A stretch of 64,000 nucleotides of DNA from DRPN01 sp964599235 (GCA_964599235.1 CAZRDX010000022.1:19359-83358); one strand, 5' to 3'; counted from the first letter of the stretch, positions 34,459-43,361 are shown. Made by a program: numbers and translations. Notes: generated by a model not told the origin, from the sequence alone.

Positions 34459-34908
34459 ATGAGAAACGGGAAAAGCATACAGGAGCGGTTGAGGGAGCAT
34501 GGATTGAAGGTGACCCCGCAAAGGAAGGTGATCCTGGAGGTGATCTCGGGGATGCGGAACCATCCCACCGCGGAGATGGTGATCAGTGAGGTCAAGCGTG
34601 TGGAACCTGACATCTCTTCCGGGACAGTTTACAAGACACTCGATCTTTTCGTCGAGAAGGGCCTGATCCTGCGTATCAAGACCGACCGTGATGTCATGCG
34701 ATATGATCCTTTTGTTGAACGCCATCATCATCTTTATCTGGAAGGGTCGGGCGAGATCGTCGATTTCGAGGATCATGAACTCAACCATTTGTTGGAGGAA
34801 TATTTTCGCCGCAAGCAGATCCCGGGTATGGTGATCGAGGATTACCGCGTGGAGATCAAGGCCCGCATTTCAGACACAAAACCATCGGCAAATTCATACA
34901 ATCAATAA
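34459..34908 (+). CDS. PerR-like Fur-family regulator lacking all cysteines
   Basis: 149 residues from the ATG at 34459. Winged-helix DNA-binding domain (about 1-80) with SSGTVYKTLDLFVEKGLI, then the dimerisation domain. The sensing metal site is recognisable: His35, Asp83, His89-His91 and Asp102 (VDFED, Asp as in PerR rather than Glu as in Fur). The two CxxC pairs that hold the structural zinc in typical PerR/Fur are absent; the protein contains no cysteine at all (HHHLYLEGSGEIVDF in place of the Cys motif). It lies 25 bases upstream of a peroxiredoxin, so it is probably a peroxide-responsive regulator of that gene and itself. Confidence 0.85.
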   Translation: MRNGKSIQERLREHGLKVTPQRKVILEVISGMRNHPTAEMVISEVKRVEPDISSGTVYKTLDLFVEKGLILRIKTDRDVMRYDPFVERHHHLYLEGSGEIVDFEDHELNHLLEEYFRRKQIPGMVIEDYRVEIKARISDTKPSANSYNQ

Positions 34909-34933
34909 TCAAAACCATCAAAAACAAAGAAAA

Positions 34934-35584
34934 ATGGAACAGAGAGAACACACTTTTCCGCTGTTAGGGGACAAGTTTCCCGAAATGGAAGTACAGACCA
35001 CCCATGGGGTGAAAAGGCTTCCCGAGGATTACAAAGGCAAATGGCTGGTATTGTTCAGTCATCCGGCCGACTTCACGCCGGTCTGCACCACCGAGTTCGT
35101 GGGTTTTGCCAAGTTGTACGACCAGTTCAAGGAGATCAACACCGAACTGCTGGGGCTGTCGGTCGACCAGGTGTTTGCCCATATCAAGTGGCATGAGTGG
35201 ATCAAGGAGAAGCTGGATGTGGAGATTCCCTTCCCGATCATTGCGGACAATCTGGGTACCGTTTCCAACAAGCTGGGTCTGCTGCACCCCGGCAAAGGCT
35301 CGACGACGGTGCGTGCGGTCTATGTGATGGACCCGGAAGGAACGATCCGTCTGATCATTTACTATCCACAGGAGATCGGCAGGAACCTCGACGAGGTACT
35401 GCGTGCCGTGAAGGCACTGCAGGTGTCCGACAGCGAGGGTGTGGCCACGCCGGCCAACTGGCCCGAGAACGATTTCATGGGCAGCCGTGTGATCATCCCG
35501 CCCGCCACCGATGTCGAGACCGCCGAACAGCGCCTCAAAGAGTACGAATGTTACGACTGGTGGTTCTGCCACAAAGAAAGATAG
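34934..35584 (+). CDS. Prx6-type peroxiredoxin
   Basis: Thiol peroxidase reducing H2O2 and organic peroxides. 216 residues. Peroxidatic Cys51 in DFTPVCTTEF; Arg in TVRAVYVMDP; C-terminal Cys206 and Cys212 in ECYDWWFC, an arrangement like the archaeal thioredoxin peroxidase of Aeropyrum pernix (Cys50, Cys207, Cys213), so it likely uses a C-terminal resolving cysteine. Longer than typical 2-Cys AhpC by its C-terminal arm. Placed 25 bases after the PerR-like regulator and ended by a strong terminator. Confidence 0.92.
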   Translation: MEQREHTFPLLGDKFPEMEVQTTHGVKRLPEDYKGKWLVLFSHPADFTPVCTTEFVGFAKLYDQFKEINTELLGLSVDQVFAHIKWHEWIKEKLDVEIPFPIIADNLGTVSNKLGLLHPGKGSTTVRAVYVMDPEGTIRLIIYYPQEIGRNLDEVLRAVKALQVSDSEGVATPANWPENDFMGSRVIIPPATDVETAEQRLKEYECYDWWFCHKER

Positions 35585-35600
35585 GATCCATCTGTACAAC

Positions 35601-35643
35601 AAAAAGAAAGGCCTTCCCGGCAGCGGGAAGGCCTTTCTTTTTT
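35601..35643 (+). terminator. Intrinsic terminator after peroxiredoxin
   Basis: Long perfect stem AAGAAAGGCCTTCCCG/CGGGAAGGCCTTTCTT with a GCAG loop and a final T-run. Confidence 0.92.
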
Positions 35644-35686
35644 CCGCAGCGGGATTTTTTCGTATTTTAGCCAGGAGCCTTTCGCC

Positions 35687-36436
35687 ATGCGTACGTTGCC
35701 GACCATCGTCGTCCTTCTTTCACTGCTCTTCCTTCCTTACGAAGGAGCTGCCCAGCGTTTCTATCCTGTGCTCTATGAAGAGTGTCAGCATCTGACAAAA
35801 GAGGCTTCGCATATCCCGTCCTCCCGGCGCGATACGCTTCGTCTTATCGGCGACACCCTTTTGCACATGCTTGACACCCGCGGCCGGGGCGAGATCCTCT
35901 TTGCCGGCGTCACCGACGGCTCGCTCACCCAGCTGGCCCAGATCTGGCTCTACACCGCTCTCAACTACTACAAAGTATCCGGTATCCGTGTCTATTCCGG
36001 CGGACTGAAGCCCGACGCCATCAACTACCGCATCGTGGCCGCACTCAAACGACACGGCTTTACCATCCTTCCGGTACAGGGCTATGCCGACAATCCGGTC
36101 TATTTCTTCAACCTGGGCAGGATGTTCCCCGACTATACCATTTTTGCCAAGAGCATCGATTACCATGCCAACCCCCATGACGGATTCCTGGCCGTGCCGG
36201 TCAACCCCGCTGCCGACCAGGTGGACTTCTCCGAGTACGGTGCCTGTTGCGTCATCCCCTGTCACTGGCAGCGTCCCGACATCTGGGACGACACTCAGGT
36301 GGAGGCGATGAAGTACGACGAATACACCTTCCAGATCGGCCGTGACATGTTCTTCCTGGCTGCCTACCTCTCCGACAAGATCAAGGCCAGACAAAAAGAA
36401 AAACGACGCGCCCGCCGCAGGAAAAAAGGCTCATGA
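35687..36436 (+). CDS. Exported, catalytically dead arsenate-reductase/low-molecular-weight phosphatase-like protein
   Basis: 249 residues with a signal peptide (VVLLSLLFLPYEGAAQ). The body follows the Bacteroidota cytosolic low-molecular-weight phosphatase/arsenate-reductase-like family: YPVLYEECQHLTKEA (family YPKLQETI), QIWLYTALNYYKVSGIRVYSGGLKPDAINYRIVAALKRHGF (family Q.WA.TA..YF..YSGGTEAT), NPVYFF, FAKSIDYHANP and WDDTQVEAMKYDEYTFQIGRDMFF. The active-site loop, normally CTHNSRRS, reads GVTDGSLT here (residues 74-81): the nucleophile Cys is Gly74, the phosphate-binding Arg is Leu80, and the DPK acid motif reads RPD. Active enzymes are cytosolic, so this exported, active-site-less form is probably a binding protein. 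It ends 6 bases inside the convergent GNAT gene. Confidence 0.8.
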   Translation: MRTLPTIVVLLSLLFLPYEGAAQRFYPVLYEECQHLTKEASHIPSSRRDTLRLIGDTLLHMLDTRGRGEILFAGVTDGSLTQLAQIWLYTALNYYKVSGIRVYSGGLKPDAINYRIVAALKRHGFTILPVQGYADNPVYFFNLGRMFPDYTIFAKSIDYHANPHDGFLAVPVNPAADQVDFSEYGACCVIPCHWQRPDIWDDTQVEAMKYDEYTFQIGRDMFFLAAYLSDKIKARQKEKRRARRRKKGS

Positions 36437-37345
36437 ACGCCCGAGCCACTCCCATGGCCGGGGAAGACGATGCAGACGCCAGCGCGGAAAGAAACGCTCC
36501 TCACCACCTAAACCCTTGTAAAAACGGGCCAGCCCCTCCGCCTGGGCTCCCTCAAGATCTAAGATCTTGCCGCTGCCGGCATGCTCACGGATGAAATGGT
36601 CCAGGATCCCGGCGAGAAGATGATGATCGCGCCGGTGCGGATCCGTGGCCGAGAAATGAAAGATCCACCGTTGCCGCCATACGATGAACAACGCGGCACA
36701 TACCAGCACCTTCCCGTCACGCACCGTCAGCAGCCGCGCCATCCCCCGCTCCAGAAAATGCCGGTGCAGACGGACCAGCCTGTCATAGTGTTCCTCCCGC
36801 AGATGGCCGTAAGCTTTCCCCTGCCCTCTCCTGAACAGATCCACCATAGCGGCCGCCACCGCAGGGTCGTTCTCTTCCTGCACCGACCATCCTGCCACCG
36901 TGAACTTCTTCAGGTTCCTACGCATATTGGTATGATAGCGCCGGGGTGCGCCGGGGTCGAGGGTCAGCAGGATGTTACGCATCCTTTCCACCTTTCCCGT
37001 CCACCCTTCCATAGGGGTCTGCTCGTTGAGCCAAAGATCGACATAATGCAGATGCGGGGGGAGGGCTTCCGTCAGGGCCCGCACATCCTCCTGCCGGACA
37101 GGCCTGCCGGCATAAGGACCCAGTTGCTGCAGGAAGGGAGGCTGCAGGGCACCGCGCAGGAAAAGCTTTTTCCTGACCGGCAGGGGAAAGACCAGCTCAT
37201 AGCCGGCACTCACCAGTCCCTCCCATCCCGGCGACATCAGATCCAGCACCCAGGAGAGGGCATAGGGCAACCCCGCCAGCGCACCTTCCACCGTGTGGTC
37301 CCACGCCTCCCTGTCGATCTCTTCGTGCCGCAGATAACGTATCAT
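36431..37345 (-). CDS. GNAT/FemAB-like acetyltransferase
   Basis: 304 residues from the ATG at 37345, which overlaps the upstream stop as ATGA and so fixes the start. It has an N-terminal domain and a C-terminal GNAT-type fold with YHTNMRRNLKKFTVAGWSV, ARLLTVRDGKVLVCAALFIV and HLLAGILDHFIREHAGSGKI, as in the BioF2/FemAB-like acyltransferases. Acceptor unknown. Translationally coupled to the deacetylase-like gene upstream, which suggests a shared substrate on a glycan or cell-surface polymer; that link is inference. Confidence 0.72.
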   Translation of the reverse strand: MIRYLRHEEIDREAWDHTVEGALAGLPYALSWVLDLMSPGWEGLVSAGYELVFPLPVRKKLFLRGALQPPFLQQLGPYAGRPVRQEDVRALTEALPPHLHYVDLWLNEQTPMEGWTGKVERMRNILLTLDPGAPRRYHTNMRRNLKKFTVAGWSVQEENDPAVAAAMVDLFRRGQGKAYGHLREEHYDRLVRLHRHFLERGMARLLTVRDGKVLVCAALFIVWRQRWIFHFSATDPHRRDHHLLAGILDHFIREHAGSGKILDLEGAQAEGLARFYKGLGGEERFFPRWRLHRLPRPWEWLGRS

Positions 37346-38658
37346 CCCTTTGAAAAATGTTCTTTCACCCAATCCAGGTAAGCCTGTGCCAGAGGTGCCC
37401 ATCTCCCTTCGAGGGAGAGGGTGTGGTTGTGCCAGAGGGTGACCAGCAGTCCTCCGTAAGGCTCTGTTTTTTTTCGGAAATGCTCAAGGCAGGCGGTGAT
37501 CTCACCGGGCGAGGAGGCCTTGCGGAACAGGGCTCCGTCCATCAGGGTGGTGGGAACGAGCTGCAACGATGTCTCTTCCTCGCGTTCGAGGTCATACCAC
37601 TGAAAAGGATGGCAAGTGCCGGCGCGGAAGCCTGGTTCGTCAGGATAGGTGAGTGAGAAGTCCTGCCGGATGCCCGCCGCCACGAGGGCCCGCGGTATGT
37701 CAGGGAAACGCATCATGAGGTAATGCATGCGGCTCATCAGCACCACATCGCCCCTCAAGGCCTCCAGCTGTTCCAGCTCCTTGACGAGGATACGGTTATC
37801 CCGGGCGGCATGCACCGAGGGATGAAGGCCCACCTGGCCGTACCGGCCGACCTGACGCACCACTTCCCGCATCGTCTCGCCGGCAGCCGGAAGACTCTTG
37901 TCGTATCTGCCCCACCGGCCCACATGAAAGAAAAAGACCGGACGCTCACGGAGCAGGGCATGGGTCGTTCTGATCCTCTCGAAGGTATCGTAAGGATCCT
38001 GCTTTTTCCCACGCCAGACGGCCCAGCGCCGTCCCAGGTCGCCGTGCACCAAGCCGCCCGGCAGCAGACGCCACCACGGCTTGCCACGGTAAGCATAGGC
38101 CTGGTCGATGTCGTACGTGGCCACAAAACGCAGGGGCGGCACCCGGTAGCTGATCTCATCCGACTGCCGCACCAGCCTGTCGGCCAGCCAGGAAGACCAG
38201 AGATCGACCACCGGCTCGTCGAGCCATCCCTCCCGGTAAGCCATACTGGCCGCAGCAGGAAAACGTCCCATCCCGTCCGGGGTGAAAGGCTGGTACTCCT
38301 CGTAACGCGAAAGAAGATAAAAAGCTGCAGAAAAGATGTCAAGGGGCAGATCATAACCCGCCGGTGCGGGGAAGAGCAGAGGATGCCCCTCCCCGTCGTA
38401 GGCCAGGGACGGTGTGAGGGGCTCCGTCCCGCGGCGTTCCAGCAAGCCGGAAGGCCAGATCACCAGCTCATGACGTCTGCCCACCGCCTCACGGGCATAG
38501 GTGATGCCCGGCGTATGTCCGTGACGGTATGCCTCGCGGTCGTCGATCAGCAAATGATCAAGCCCCAGACGACGACCCAGCACCTCCCGCAGGATCCACT
38601 GCAGACGCGGGGTCATCTTTTCCGCATACACCAGGATGGTCGTCTTCTCCTTGCTCAT
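37342..38658 (-). CDS. Polysaccharide-deacetylase-like protein
   Basis: 438 residues. N-terminal region (about 1-150) of unknown function, then a NodB-like TIM-barrel with the metal motif start FVATYDID (about residue 190), the middle strand VFFFHVGRWGRY, then LHPSVHAARD, and a C-terminal strand LLVTLWHNHTLSLEG. Similar Bacteroidota proteins are annotated as polysaccharide deacetylase family with an extra N-terminal domain. Starts 1 base after the mutS2 stop and ends in an ATGA overlap with the GNAT gene, so all three are co-translated. Confidence 0.75.
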   Translation of the reverse strand: MSKEKTTILVYAEKMTPRLQWILREVLGRRLGLDHLLIDDREAYRHGHTPGITYAREAVGRRHELVIWPSGLLERRGTEPLTPSLAYDGEGHPLLFPAPAGYDLPLDIFSAAFYLLSRYEEYQPFTPDGMGRFPAAASMAYREGWLDEPVVDLWSSWLADRLVRQSDEISYRVPPLRFVATYDIDQAYAYRGKPWWRLLPGGLVHGDLGRRWAVWRGKKQDPYDTFERIRTTHALLRERPVFFFHVGRWGRYDKSLPAAGETMREVVRQVGRYGQVGLHPSVHAARDNRILVKELEQLEALRGDVVLMSRMHYLMMRFPDIPRALVAAGIRQDFSLTYPDEPGFRAGTCHPFQWYDLEREEETSLQLVPTTLMDGALFRKASSPGEITACLEHFRKKTEPYGGLLVTLWHNHTLSLEGRWAPLAQAYLDWVKEHFSKG

Positions 38659-38659
38659 G

Positions 38660-41107
38660 TTACAACTCCAGTTCGACGAGGGTCACCCCTGCCCCTCCAC
38701 GGTCGACATGTTCATCCCCGAAGCGTGCCACCAGTTCATGGGCGGCCAGGTAGTCGCGTATCGTCTGGCGCAGGATGCCGTTACCCTTGCCGTGGATGAT
38801 GCGCAGGGAGTGTTCTCCCACCATCACCGCCTCGTCGAGGAAGGCGGTGACCTCCCGGAGGGCTTCCTCGACCCTTTTCCCGCGCACGTCCAGCTCAGGT
38901 GAGAAACGGAGTTTCCTTTTCCTGAGCTCTTCGTGCCAGGAGGGGGGGGCGGCGGGCCCATCGTGGCGGCGGGCGGTCTCCTCGTCCACACGCTCCAGCT
39001 TGTCGGCAGCCACCTGGGTGGTGAGGTTGCCAAAGGCCACCCAACAGGCGTCACGTCCCGTCGAGATCACCTCACCGACAGCCTCGGCACCTTTCATGCG
39101 CACCTTATCGCCCGGCTGCAGGGGCCGCGGCTGTGGGGAGGTCTCCTGTTCCTGTTTCTTCCTGCGTCGCCGCACCTGTTGCAGCCGTTGCTCCAAGGGG
39201 TCCTCCTTCTCCCGGCGGGCCGTCACCTTCTCTTTCAACTCTTCCAGCTCCCGGCGTACGGCTCTGGTCCTTTCCCGTTCGGCCTGGGCCTCCCGTATCT
39301 CGCGGATGGTCCTTTCGATGCGGCGGTTGACGTCGGAGAGCAGTTGTCCCGCCTCCTGCCTGGCCTCATCCAGGATCTCTTTCCTGCGGCGCTGCAGACC
39401 GGCCATCTCCTGCTCATATTCCTCCAGCAACTTCTCCAGTCTTTTCTCGGCCTGCCGGATGCGCCGTCGTTTGCTTTCCCAGTATCGCTTGTCGCGCAGG
39501 ATCTCCTTGAGGTGCTTATCAAACAGTACATGCTCCTCGCCCACCTTGCCGGCAGCTTCCTGCAGCACCTCCTCGGGCAGGCCGATGCGGCGAGCCATCT
39601 CGAAAGCGAACGAGCTGCCCGGCTTGCCTGTATCCAGACGGTACAACGGCCGCATGTTGCCGTGGTCGAACAGCATCGCCCCGTTGACGATACCCTCTTC
39701 CGAGGCGGCCAGGTGCTTGAGGTTGGTGTAATGGGTGGTGACCACCCCGTAAACTCCCATCCTGTTGAGGCGACGCAGCACCGTCTCGGCCAGCGCTCCG
39801 CCCAGCATCGGCTCGGTACCCGTCCCCAGCTCGTCCATCAGCACCAGCGTATGCGGGCCGGCATGACGCAGGAAATGTTTCATCGCCAGAAGACGGGAAC
39901 TGTAAGTGCTCAGATCGTTCTCGATCGACTGCTCGTCGCCCATATCGAGGAAGATCTCCCCGAAAATACCGAAACGCGAGCCTGCGGCCACCGGCACGGG
40001 CAGACCACACTGCAGCATGTACTGCAACAGGCCGACGGTCTGCAGGCATACCGATTTGCCACCGGCATTGGGACCGGAGATAACGAGGATACGCTGATGA
40101 CGGTCCAGACGGATATCGAGGGGCACCACCTGTCGTCCTTCTTTCCTGAAGTTGACCACCAGGAGGGGATGACGTGCCTGCCGCCACTCCACCCCGGGCT
40201 CCTCACGGATCTCGGGGACGACAGCCTCCAGGTCACGCGCAAAAAGCGCCTTGGCACGCACCATGTCGAGGATGCCCAGCTGATGGTACGAAGCCTGGAG
40301 GTCGGGCACATAGGGCCGGAACAGATCGGCCAGATGTCGGAGGATGCGTTCGGTCTCACGTTCCTCGGCAAAGCTGAGCGAACGCAGTTCGTTGTTGAGC
40401 TCGACGGCCTCGGCCGGCTCGACGAAGACGGTCTTGCCCGTGGCCGACTCGTCAAGGATGATGCCGGGGATGCGGCGTTTGTGGGTGGCCGCGAGGGGGA
40501 TGACCATGCGGCCGTTGCGGAGGGTGAGTGAGGTGCCTTCGTCGGCCCAGCCATGACGTAGCGCCTCATGCAGAAGATGCTGCATGCGTTGTGTGAGAGC
40601 CCGGCGGCGGGCACTCATCTCTGCACGTATGCGTCGCAGCTCCGGCGAGGCACTGTCTTTCACCGTGCCGCGGGAGGTGAGCACACGATCAATATTCTCC
40701 AGCACAAAAGGATAGAGACGTACCCCCGTCAGCAGCTCCCGCAATCGCGGGTAACGCTCCCCGTCCAGCCCCTCCCCGAAACGGTACAGCACCCGCATGG
40801 TCTCCAGCGAACGGCGCAGGTCGAAAAGCTCTTCCACCGTGAGAAAAGCCCCCTCGGCAGCGATCTTCTCCAGCACCGGTGTCATATCGATGAAAGTCCC
40901 GCCCGGCAGGTCTTTACCCTCCTCCAGCAATTCCAGGAACTCGCCCGTGACGGCCAGGGTCTCCCTCACCCGCTGCACATCTGCATCGAAAGCAATGCGG
41001 GCCGTCTCCCGCCTGCCCATGGGCGAAAGCAGGTACTTCTCCACCAGCTGCCGCACCTGACGGAAACCCAGTTTCTCCTCTATGTTGTCCGGAAAGTTCC
41101 TCCCCAT
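38660..41107 (-). CDS. mutS2: MutS2 family protein (Smr-containing ATPase)
   Basis: 815 residues. MutS core with Walker A GPNAGGKS (residues 345-352), Walker B TLVLMDELGTGTEP, and the H-loop TTHYTNLK; a long coiled coil (about 515-640); and a C-terminal Smr endonuclease domain (about 740-815) with LDVRGKRVEEAL and IIHGKGNGILR. MutS2 proteins act in suppressing homologous recombination and, in some bacteria, in rescuing collided ribosomes. First gene of a three-gene operon; its upstream region carries a 12-bp tandem repeat. Confidence 0.95.
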   Translation of the reverse strand: MGRNFPDNIEEKLGFRQVRQLVEKYLLSPMGRRETARIAFDADVQRVRETLAVTGEFLELLEEGKDLPGGTFIDMTPVLEKIAAEGAFLTVEELFDLRRSLETMRVLYRFGEGLDGERYPRLRELLTGVRLYPFVLENIDRVLTSRGTVKDSASPELRRIRAEMSARRRALTQRMQHLLHEALRHGWADEGTSLTLRNGRMVIPLAATHKRRIPGIILDESATGKTVFVEPAEAVELNNELRSLSFAEERETERILRHLADLFRPYVPDLQASYHQLGILDMVRAKALFARDLEAVVPEIREEPGVEWRQARHPLLVVNFRKEGRQVVPLDIRLDRHQRILVISGPNAGGKSVCLQTVGLLQYMLQCGLPVPVAAGSRFGIFGEIFLDMGDEQSIENDLSTYSSRLLAMKHFLRHAGPHTLVLMDELGTGTEPMLGGALAETVLRRLNRMGVYGVVTTHYTNLKHLAASEEGIVNGAMLFDHGNMRPLYRLDTGKPGSSFAFEMARRIGLPEEVLQEAAGKVGEEHVLFDKHLKEILRDKRYWESKRRRIRQAEKRLEKLLEEYEQEMAGLQRRRKEILDEARQEAGQLLSDVNRRIERTIREIREAQAERERTRAVRRELEELKEKVTARREKEDPLEQRLQQVRRRRKKQEQETSPQPRPLQPGDKVRMKGAEAVGEVISTGRDACWVAFGNLTTQVAADKLERVDEETARRHDGPAAPPSWHEELRKRKLRFSPELDVRGKRVEEALREVTAFLDEAVMVGEHSLRIIHGKGNGILRQTIRDYLAAHELVARFGDEHVDRGGAGVTLVELEL

Positions 41108-41122
41108 CGAACCGGAGGGATA

Positions 41123-41170
41123 TACCTATTTAAATATCAATTAAAATACCTATTTAAATACCTATTTTCA
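41123..41170. repeat. Four tandem 12-bp AT-rich repeats upstream of mutS2
   Basis: Units TACCTATTTAAA, TATCAATTAAAA, TACCTATTTAAA and TACCTATTTTCA at 41123, 41135, 41147 and 41159. They lie 16 bases upstream of the mutS2 ATG and 9 bases past the stop of the S9 peptidase gene. Function unknown; a regulator binding site for mutS2 or an AT-rich promoter region is possible. Confidence 0.7.
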
Positions 41171-41178
41171 TAACCGCC

Positions 41179-43359
41179 TCATTGCCGCTGTCCCAAGAGA
41201 TGAAGGATGAAAGCATATTCCATGGCGGTTTCGCGGTAGCGGCGATAGCGGCCTGAAGCACCGCCGTGTCCGGCGTCGAAGTTGACATGGAGCAGCAGGA
41301 GGTTGTCGTCGCTTTTCCTGTCACGCAGTCTGGCCACCCACTTGGCCGGCTCCCAGTACTGCACCTGAGAATCCCAGTAGCCGGTGGTCACCAGCATGGC
41401 GGGGTAATCCTGTTCCGTGACATTGTCGTAAGGGGAATAGGAGAGCATGTAATCGTAATACTTCCTGATACGGGGGTCTCCCCACTCATCATATTCGAAG
41501 GTGGTGAGGGGGATGCTCTCATCGAGCATGGTGGTGACGACATCGACGAAAGGCACATTGGCGATGATGCCGCGGTACAGCGAGGGCCGCATGTTGGCCA
41601 CGGCACCCATCAGCAGGCCGCCGGCACTGCCGCCCCACGCAAAGAGCTTGCCGGGATGGGTATAGCCCTGATCGATGAGATACTCGCTGCAGGCGATGAA
41701 ATCGGTGAAAGTGTTCTTCTTTTTCAGGAGTTTACCGTCCTCATACCATCGGCGTCCCATCTCTCCTCCGCCACGCACATGAGCGATGGCATAGATGAAA
41801 CCGCGGTCGAGCAGACTGAGCCGGTCGGAACGGAACCAGGGATCGACCGGAAAACCATAGGAGCCGTAACCGTAAAGCAGCAGCGGGTTCTCCCCGTCAT
41901 GGCGGAGACCCTTGCGATAAACCAGGGTCACCGGGATGAGCGTACCGTCGGAGGCAGGCGCGAACAGACGTTCTTCGGCATATGCCGATGGATCATAACC
42001 CCCCAGCACCTCATCCCTTTTCCGGAGGGTGCTCTTCCTGGTACGCATGTCGTAATCGTACACCGTGGTGGGGGTCACCAATGAGGAATAGGTGAAGCGC
42101 AACACCGTGGTGTTGAACTCGCGGTTCACCGAAGGACGCACCACATAGGCCGGCTCATCGTAGGTGATGTACCAGCCCTGGTCCGGTGTGTCCCAGGGGA
42201 TGACCCGCAACTCGGTCAGACCTTTCACCCGCTCGGACAAGACCAGATGATCGCGGAAGATCTCAAACCCTTCGAGGTAGACGGTGCTGTCGTAAGGGAG
42301 CACCTCCTCCCAGTAGGCCATGCCGGGACGGTCCACCGGTGCCCGCACCAGCCTGAAGTTCTTCGCCCCGCCGGCATTGGTGCGGATGTAAAAATAGTCG
42401 CCAAAATGATCCACGGAATATTCCAGGTTACGCTGCCGGGGCTGAATAACGCGGAACGTGCCGCCGGGGTCGTCAGCATCCAGGTAACGGTATTCCGACG
42501 AAAGGGTCTGCTCCGACCAGATGATCAGGTATTTCCTGCTTTTGGTCTTGTAGATGCCGGTACGGAAGGTCTCGTCTTTCTCAAAATAGACCGACGGGTC
42601 TTCGCCGACGGGGGTGCCGAGGCTATGGCGCAGGATCTCCTGTGCTCTGAGGGTGACCGGGTCGCGGCGTGTGTAAAAGACGGTACGGTTGTCGTTGGCC
42701 CATACGGCGCTGCCGGTGGTGTTGGGCACCTCGTCGGCCAGCAGGTCGCCGGTTCTCAGGTCCTTGAACATCAGTACATACTGCCGCCGTCCGACGGTAT
42801 CCACCCCAAAAACCAGCAGGTCGTTGCCCGGGCTGACGCTCCAACCGCCGATACCGAAATAATCATGACCGGCCGCCAGCTCGTTGGCATCCAGCATCAC
42901 CTCCTCGGGTGCCTCGGGCGACCCTTTTTTCCTGCAATACAAGGGATACTCCTTGCCCTCCTCGTAACGGGTGTAATAATAATAACCATTCTCCGGGAAA
43001 GGCACCGAAACATCATCGGGCTTGAGACGGCCGGTGATCTCCCGGTAAAGTTTCTCCCTGAGCTCTTGTACCGGGGCCAGCTTCGCTTCGCAATAATCGT
43101 TCTCGGCATGAAGATAGTCGAGCACCTTGCGTGTCTGCTCGTCGGGGACTTTCGCGTTCTTCTGATCGTCGCTCAGCCGCATCCAGTAATAATTGTCGAT
43201 ACGCGTATCACCGTGAGCCACCAGCTTATGCGGTATCTTCTCAGCCACAGGAGGTTGGATCATATCTACAGTCGTATTACGGTCACAGGCCACAGCCCCT
43301 GTCAGGAACAGCAGGCCAGCCAACAAAGCATATTTCATTAAATTCCGGATTGGTTCCAT
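41179..43359 (-). CDS. Prolyl-oligopeptidase/oligopeptidase B-like lipoprotein (family S9)
   Basis: 726 residues from the ATG at 43359, 2 bases after the stop of the upstream barrel gene. Lipoprotein signal ALLAGLLFLTGAVAC. An N-terminal propeller (about 60-430) is followed by the alpha/beta hydrolase domain with nucleophile Ser578 in AWGGSAGGLLMG, Asp in VTTGYWDSQV, and His in FDAGHGGASGR. Features such as GYGSYGFPVDPWFRSDRL place it near oligopeptidase B (protease II) rather than prolyl endopeptidase proper, so cleavage after basic residues is likely. Anchored by lipid in the envelope, unlike the cytosolic E. coli enzyme. Confidence 0.88.
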   Translation of the reverse strand: MEPIRNLMKYALLAGLLFLTGAVACDRNTTVDMIQPPVAEKIPHKLVAHGDTRIDNYYWMRLSDDQKNAKVPDEQTRKVLDYLHAENDYCEAKLAPVQELREKLYREITGRLKPDDVSVPFPENGYYYYTRYEEGKEYPLYCRKKGSPEAPEEVMLDANELAAGHDYFGIGGWSVSPGNDLLVFGVDTVGRRQYVLMFKDLRTGDLLADEVPNTTGSAVWANDNRTVFYTRRDPVTLRAQEILRHSLGTPVGEDPSVYFEKDETFRTGIYKTKSRKYLIIWSEQTLSSEYRYLDADDPGGTFRVIQPRQRNLEYSVDHFGDYFYIRTNAGGAKNFRLVRAPVDRPGMAYWEEVLPYDSTVYLEGFEIFRDHLVLSERVKGLTELRVIPWDTPDQGWYITYDEPAYVVRPSVNREFNTTVLRFTYSSLVTPTTVYDYDMRTRKSTLRKRDEVLGGYDPSAYAEERLFAPASDGTLIPVTLVYRKGLRHDGENPLLLYGYGSYGFPVDPWFRSDRLSLLDRGFIYAIAHVRGGGEMGRRWYEDGKLLKKKNTFTDFIACSEYLIDQGYTHPGKLFAWGGSAGGLLMGAVANMRPSLYRGIIANVPFVDVVTTMLDESIPLTTFEYDEWGDPRIRKYYDYMLSYSPYDNVTEQDYPAMLVTTGYWDSQVQYWEPAKWVARLRDRKSDDNLLLLHVNFDAGHGGASGRYRRYRETAMEYAFILHLLGQRQ

Positions 43360-43361
43360 GG

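Noticed and set aside
38933..40531. 532-residue open frame on the plus strand
   Set aside because: Antisense to mutS2; mutS2 has complete Walker and Smr motifs.
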